A stretch of DNA of 7,932 nucleotides from Oscillospiraceae bacterium. Its GTDB lineage: Bacteria; Bacillota_A; Clostridia; Oscillospirales; Oscillospiraceae. Position 1 is the first letter of the stretch. Every line of letters starts with the position of its first letter. This document shows positions 6,219 to 7,932 of the stretch, piece after piece. Both the position numbers and the translations under genes were made by a program. The stretch spans positions 1 through 7,932 of the forward strand of contig JAFZOC010000226.1 in NCBI GenBank assembly GCA_017550765.1, written 5' to 3'. The notes beneath the pieces are model-generated. The model was not told the DNA's origin. It ran no database searches and saw nothing but the letters and a program-made list of their open reading frames with translations.

Positions 6219-7178
6219 TCACTGGCTGTCGTCGCTGGCCAGGGACAGGCCCATCATCTGGAGCTTGTGCTCCACTTCCTCCAGGGACTTCCGGCCCAGG
6301 TTGCGGACCTTGATCATCTCTTCCTGGGTCCTGCTGACCAGGTCCTCGACGGTATTGATATTGGCGCGCTTGAGGCAGTTGAAGCTTCTCACCGACAGGT
6401 CCAGCTCCTCGATCGTCATCTTGAGGACGGTGTCGGGCTCCTTGTGCTCCACCTCCACGACAGTGGGGCCAGCACCGATGGTGTCCGACAGATCGGTGAA
6501 GAGCGTGAAGTGATCGCAAAGGATCTTTGCACCCAGGCTCAGCGCTTCGCGCGCGGTCATGGTCTTGTCCGTCCAGACCTCGATCGTCAGCTTGTCGAAG
6601 TCGGTCTGGTTCCCGACGCGAGTGTTCTCGACCGTGTAGTTCACCTTGAGCACGGGGGTGTAGATGGAATCAACAGGGATGGTGCCGATGGCGGTGGTGG
6701 GGGACTTGTTCTTCTCGGCGGAGACGTAGCCTCTGCCGTGATCCAGGACCAGTTCCATGCTCAGCGCGCCGTCGGGGCCCAGCGTAGCGATCGGCTGTTC
6801 GGGGTTCAGGATCTCCACGTCGGCGTCGGGCTTGATGTCGCCGGCGGTGACCACGCCCTCGCCGGAGGCTTCGATGTAGACGGTCTTGGGGCCGTCGCAG
6901 TGGAGGCGGACGATGATGCTCTTCACATTGAGAACGATCTCGGTCACGTCTTCCTTGACGCCGGGGATGGTGGAGAACTCATGCTGTACACCGGCGATCT
7001 TGATGCTGGTGCACGCAGTGCCGGGGAGAGAGGAGAGGAGCACCCTGCGAAGAGAGTTTCCAAGCGTCGTGCCATATCCGCGTTCCAGAGGTTCGATCAC
7101 GTACTTGCCGTAGGAGCTGTCCGTGGGGGTCTCGATGCACTCGATACGCGGCTTCTTGATCTCGATCATTTCGATCAT
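6219..7178 (-). CDS. rpoA: DNA-directed RNA polymerase subunit alpha
   Basis: This 319-residue protein is full length for bacterial RpoA. The N-terminal domain (about 1-235) contains '[28 protein letters not shown]' at about 27-53, the dimerisation and beta-subunit assembly region. The C-terminal domain (about 255-312) holds '[20 protein letters not shown]' and '[14 protein letters not shown]'. Arg264, Asn267, Gly295, Lys297 and Ser298 match the DNA-contacting 265 determinant of the E. coli protein, so UP-element recognition is probably kept. The chosen ATG (7176-7178) has AGGAGG 13 bases upstream (7192-7197), longer than ideal; starting at Met4 would lengthen the spacing further. It lies between rpsD and rplQ, the standard alpha operon order. 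The assignment is secure. Confidence 0.98.
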   Translation of the reverse strand: MIEMIEIKKPRIECIETPTDSSYGKYVIEPLERGYGTTLGNSLRRVLLSSLPGTACTSIKIAGVQHEFSTIPGVKEDVTEIVLNVKSIIVRLHCDGPKTVYIEASGEGVVTAGDIKPDADVEILNPEQPIATLGPDGALSMELVLDHGRGYVSAEKNKSPTTAIGTIPVDSIYTPVLKVNYTVENTRVGNQTDFDKLTIEVWTDKTMTAREALSLGAKILCDHFTLFTDLSDTIGAGPTVVEVEHKEPDTVLKMTIEELDLSVRSFNCLKRANINTVEDLVSRTQEEMIKVRNLGRKSLEEVEHKLQMMGLSLASDDSQ

Positions 7179-7256
7179 ATGGTTGAAGTACCCTCCTTGT
7201 TAGATTTGCGCCACTGAGGACGCATACGATGGTCCAGCATTCCAATATGAGGGCGT

Positions 7257-7278
7257 GGGGGGCCGCGAGGGCCTCCCC
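7257..7278 (-). promoter_or_regulatory. GC-rich stem-loop between rpsD and rpoA
   Basis: In the 107-base rpsD-rpoA gap, GGGGGGCC (7257-7264) pairs with GGCC-T-CCCC (7270-7278) around a 5-base loop, with one bulged base. It begins 7 bases after the rpsD stop on the transcribed strand and lacks a T-run, so it is not a typical terminator. A role as a 3'-end stabiliser or partial attenuator is inferred. Confidence 0.45.
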
Positions 7279-7285
7279 TTTATTC

Positions 7286-7885
7286 TTACTTGGAGTACAA
7301 CTCGACGATGAGACGCTCTTCCACGGGGAAGTCGATATCTTCTCTGGTGGGGGCAGCAACGACCTTGCCGACCATGTTGGCGGCGTCGAACTCGAGCCAC
7401 TTGGGGATGACGTGGTAGGCGTTGTTCTCCAGGTTCATCTTGAAACGTTCGATGCTGCGGCTGGCCTCGCGCAGGGCGATGACCATGCCGGGCTTCACCT
7501 GGTAGCTGGGGATGTTGACCTTCTTGCCGTTGACGGTGAAGTGGCCGTGGTTGACCATCTGGCGGGCCTCACGGCGGGTGGAGGCGAAGCCCAGGCGGAA
7601 CACCACGTTGTCCAGACGCTCTTCCAGCTGGATGAGCAGGTTGTCGCCGGACTTGCCGGGCATGCGGATCGCCTTCTCGTAGTAGCCGCGGAACTGCTTC
7701 TCCAGAACGCCATAGACGAACTTGACCTTCTGCTTCTCCTGCAGCTGGGTGGCATACTCGGACTTCTTCTTGCGGGTCTGGTTGTTGCTGTTGCGGGTGG
7801 TCTCTTTCTTATAGTAGCCCATGGCGGCGGGGCTGATGCCCAGCGCCTTCGCGTGCTTCGCGATGGGCTGTCTGTTCTTAGCCAT
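7286..7885 (-). CDS. rpsD: 30S ribosomal protein S4 (cysteine-free form)
   Basis: This 199-residue protein is normal in length for S4. The conserved '[28 protein letters not shown]' is at about 42-69. The S4 RNA-binding domain follows at about 90-140 ([41 protein letters not shown]), and the protein ends in the diagnostic '[10 protein letters not shown]'. There are no cysteines, so the zinc-binding N-terminal knuckle of some S4 proteins is absent. The N-terminal 40 residues are basic and lack the Gly/Pro-rich segment found in Bacillus S4, a form I associate with Clostridia. AGGAGG (7894-7899) sits 8 bases before the ATG. It binds 16S rRNA early in small-subunit assembly and in other bacteria also represses its operon. 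It follows rpsK by 18 bases. Confidence 0.98.
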   Translation of the reverse strand: MAKNRQPIAKHAKALGISPAAMGYYKKETTRNSNNQTRKKKSEYATQLQEKQKVKFVYGVLEKQFRGYYEKAIRMPGKSGDNLLIQLEERLDNVVFRLGFASTRREARQMVNHGHFTVNGKKVNIPSYQVKPGMVIALREASRSIERFKMNLENNAYHVIPKWLEFDAANMVGKVVAAPTREDIDFPVEERLIVELYSK

Positions 7886-7903
7886 TACAGTGTCCTCCTT
7901 TCC

Positions 7904-7932
7904 TTATACACGACGACGCTTCGGAGGACGGC
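7904..7932 (-). CDS. rpsK: 30S ribosomal protein S11, C-terminal tail (partial)
   Basis: The last eight codons before a TAA stop read R-P-P-K-R-R-R-V, preceded by the final two bases (GC) of another codon, consistent with the Cys of the S11 ending '(G)CRPPKRRRV'. This is the near-invariant basic C-terminus of bacterial S11, which lies at the 30S platform. The gene enters from the right edge, and its stop is 18 bases before rpsD, as expected for the rpsM-rpsK-rpsD-rpoA-rplQ order. Little sequence is available, but the match plus position make the call strong. Confidence 0.9.

Noticed and set aside
6102..7217. 371-codon plus-strand open frame opposite rpoA
   Set aside because: Shadow of rpoA, which is unmistakable on the minus strand.

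Overview
This window reads almost entirely on the minus strand, so gene order runs from the right edge to the left. It holds the end of a ribosomal protein/RNA polymerase alpha-subunit operon, followed by a separately promoted oligopeptide ABC importer operon. The GC-rich DNA, strong AGGAGG ribosome binding sites, a Gram-positive-type lipoprotein, a cysteine-free S4 protein and the order rpsK-rpsD-rpoA-rplQ all suggest a GC-rich member of the Clostridia (Bacillota), plausibly an Oscillospiraceae-like gut anaerobe. The taxon is inferred and could not be searched.

Right part (7932 to about 5650): the last eight codons of rpsK (S11), then rpsD (S4), rpoA (RNA polymerase alpha) and rplQ (L17), closed by a clear intrinsic terminator just after rplQ. 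The rpsK-rpsD gap is 18 bases. The rpsD-rpoA (107 bases) and rpoA-rplQ (176 bases) spacers are longer and carry GC-rich stem-loops.

Middle (about 5650 to 5293): a gene-free region. It contains a structured block with three related CAGATC-type inverted segments that can pair in two exclusive ways. Next is a near-consensus sigma-A promoter (TTGAAA, 17 bp, TATAAT), with a perfect inverted repeat lying over its -35 box. A leader of about 140 bases with three stem-loops then precedes oppA.

Left part (5292 to 1): oppA (substrate-binding lipoprotein), a 179-base spacer with four tandem stem-loops, oppB (permease), oppC (permease) overlapping oppB by 4 bases, and the first 20 codons of an ATPase (oppD-like) that leaves the window. 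OppA is expected to capture peptides outside the membrane, OppB/OppC form the channel, and the off-window ATPase(s) drive transport. Both OppA (830 aa) and OppC (532 aa) are much larger than classical homologues. The OppC excess is a block of about 230 residues between the first membrane helix and the conserved permease core. It carries a textbook EF-hand-type calcium loop and is predicted to lie outside the membrane.

No mobile element, CRISPR array, tRNA or rRNA was seen. The most interesting items are the EF-hand-bearing insert in OppC, the structured non-coding block and leader upstream of oppA, and the hairpin cluster between oppA and oppB.
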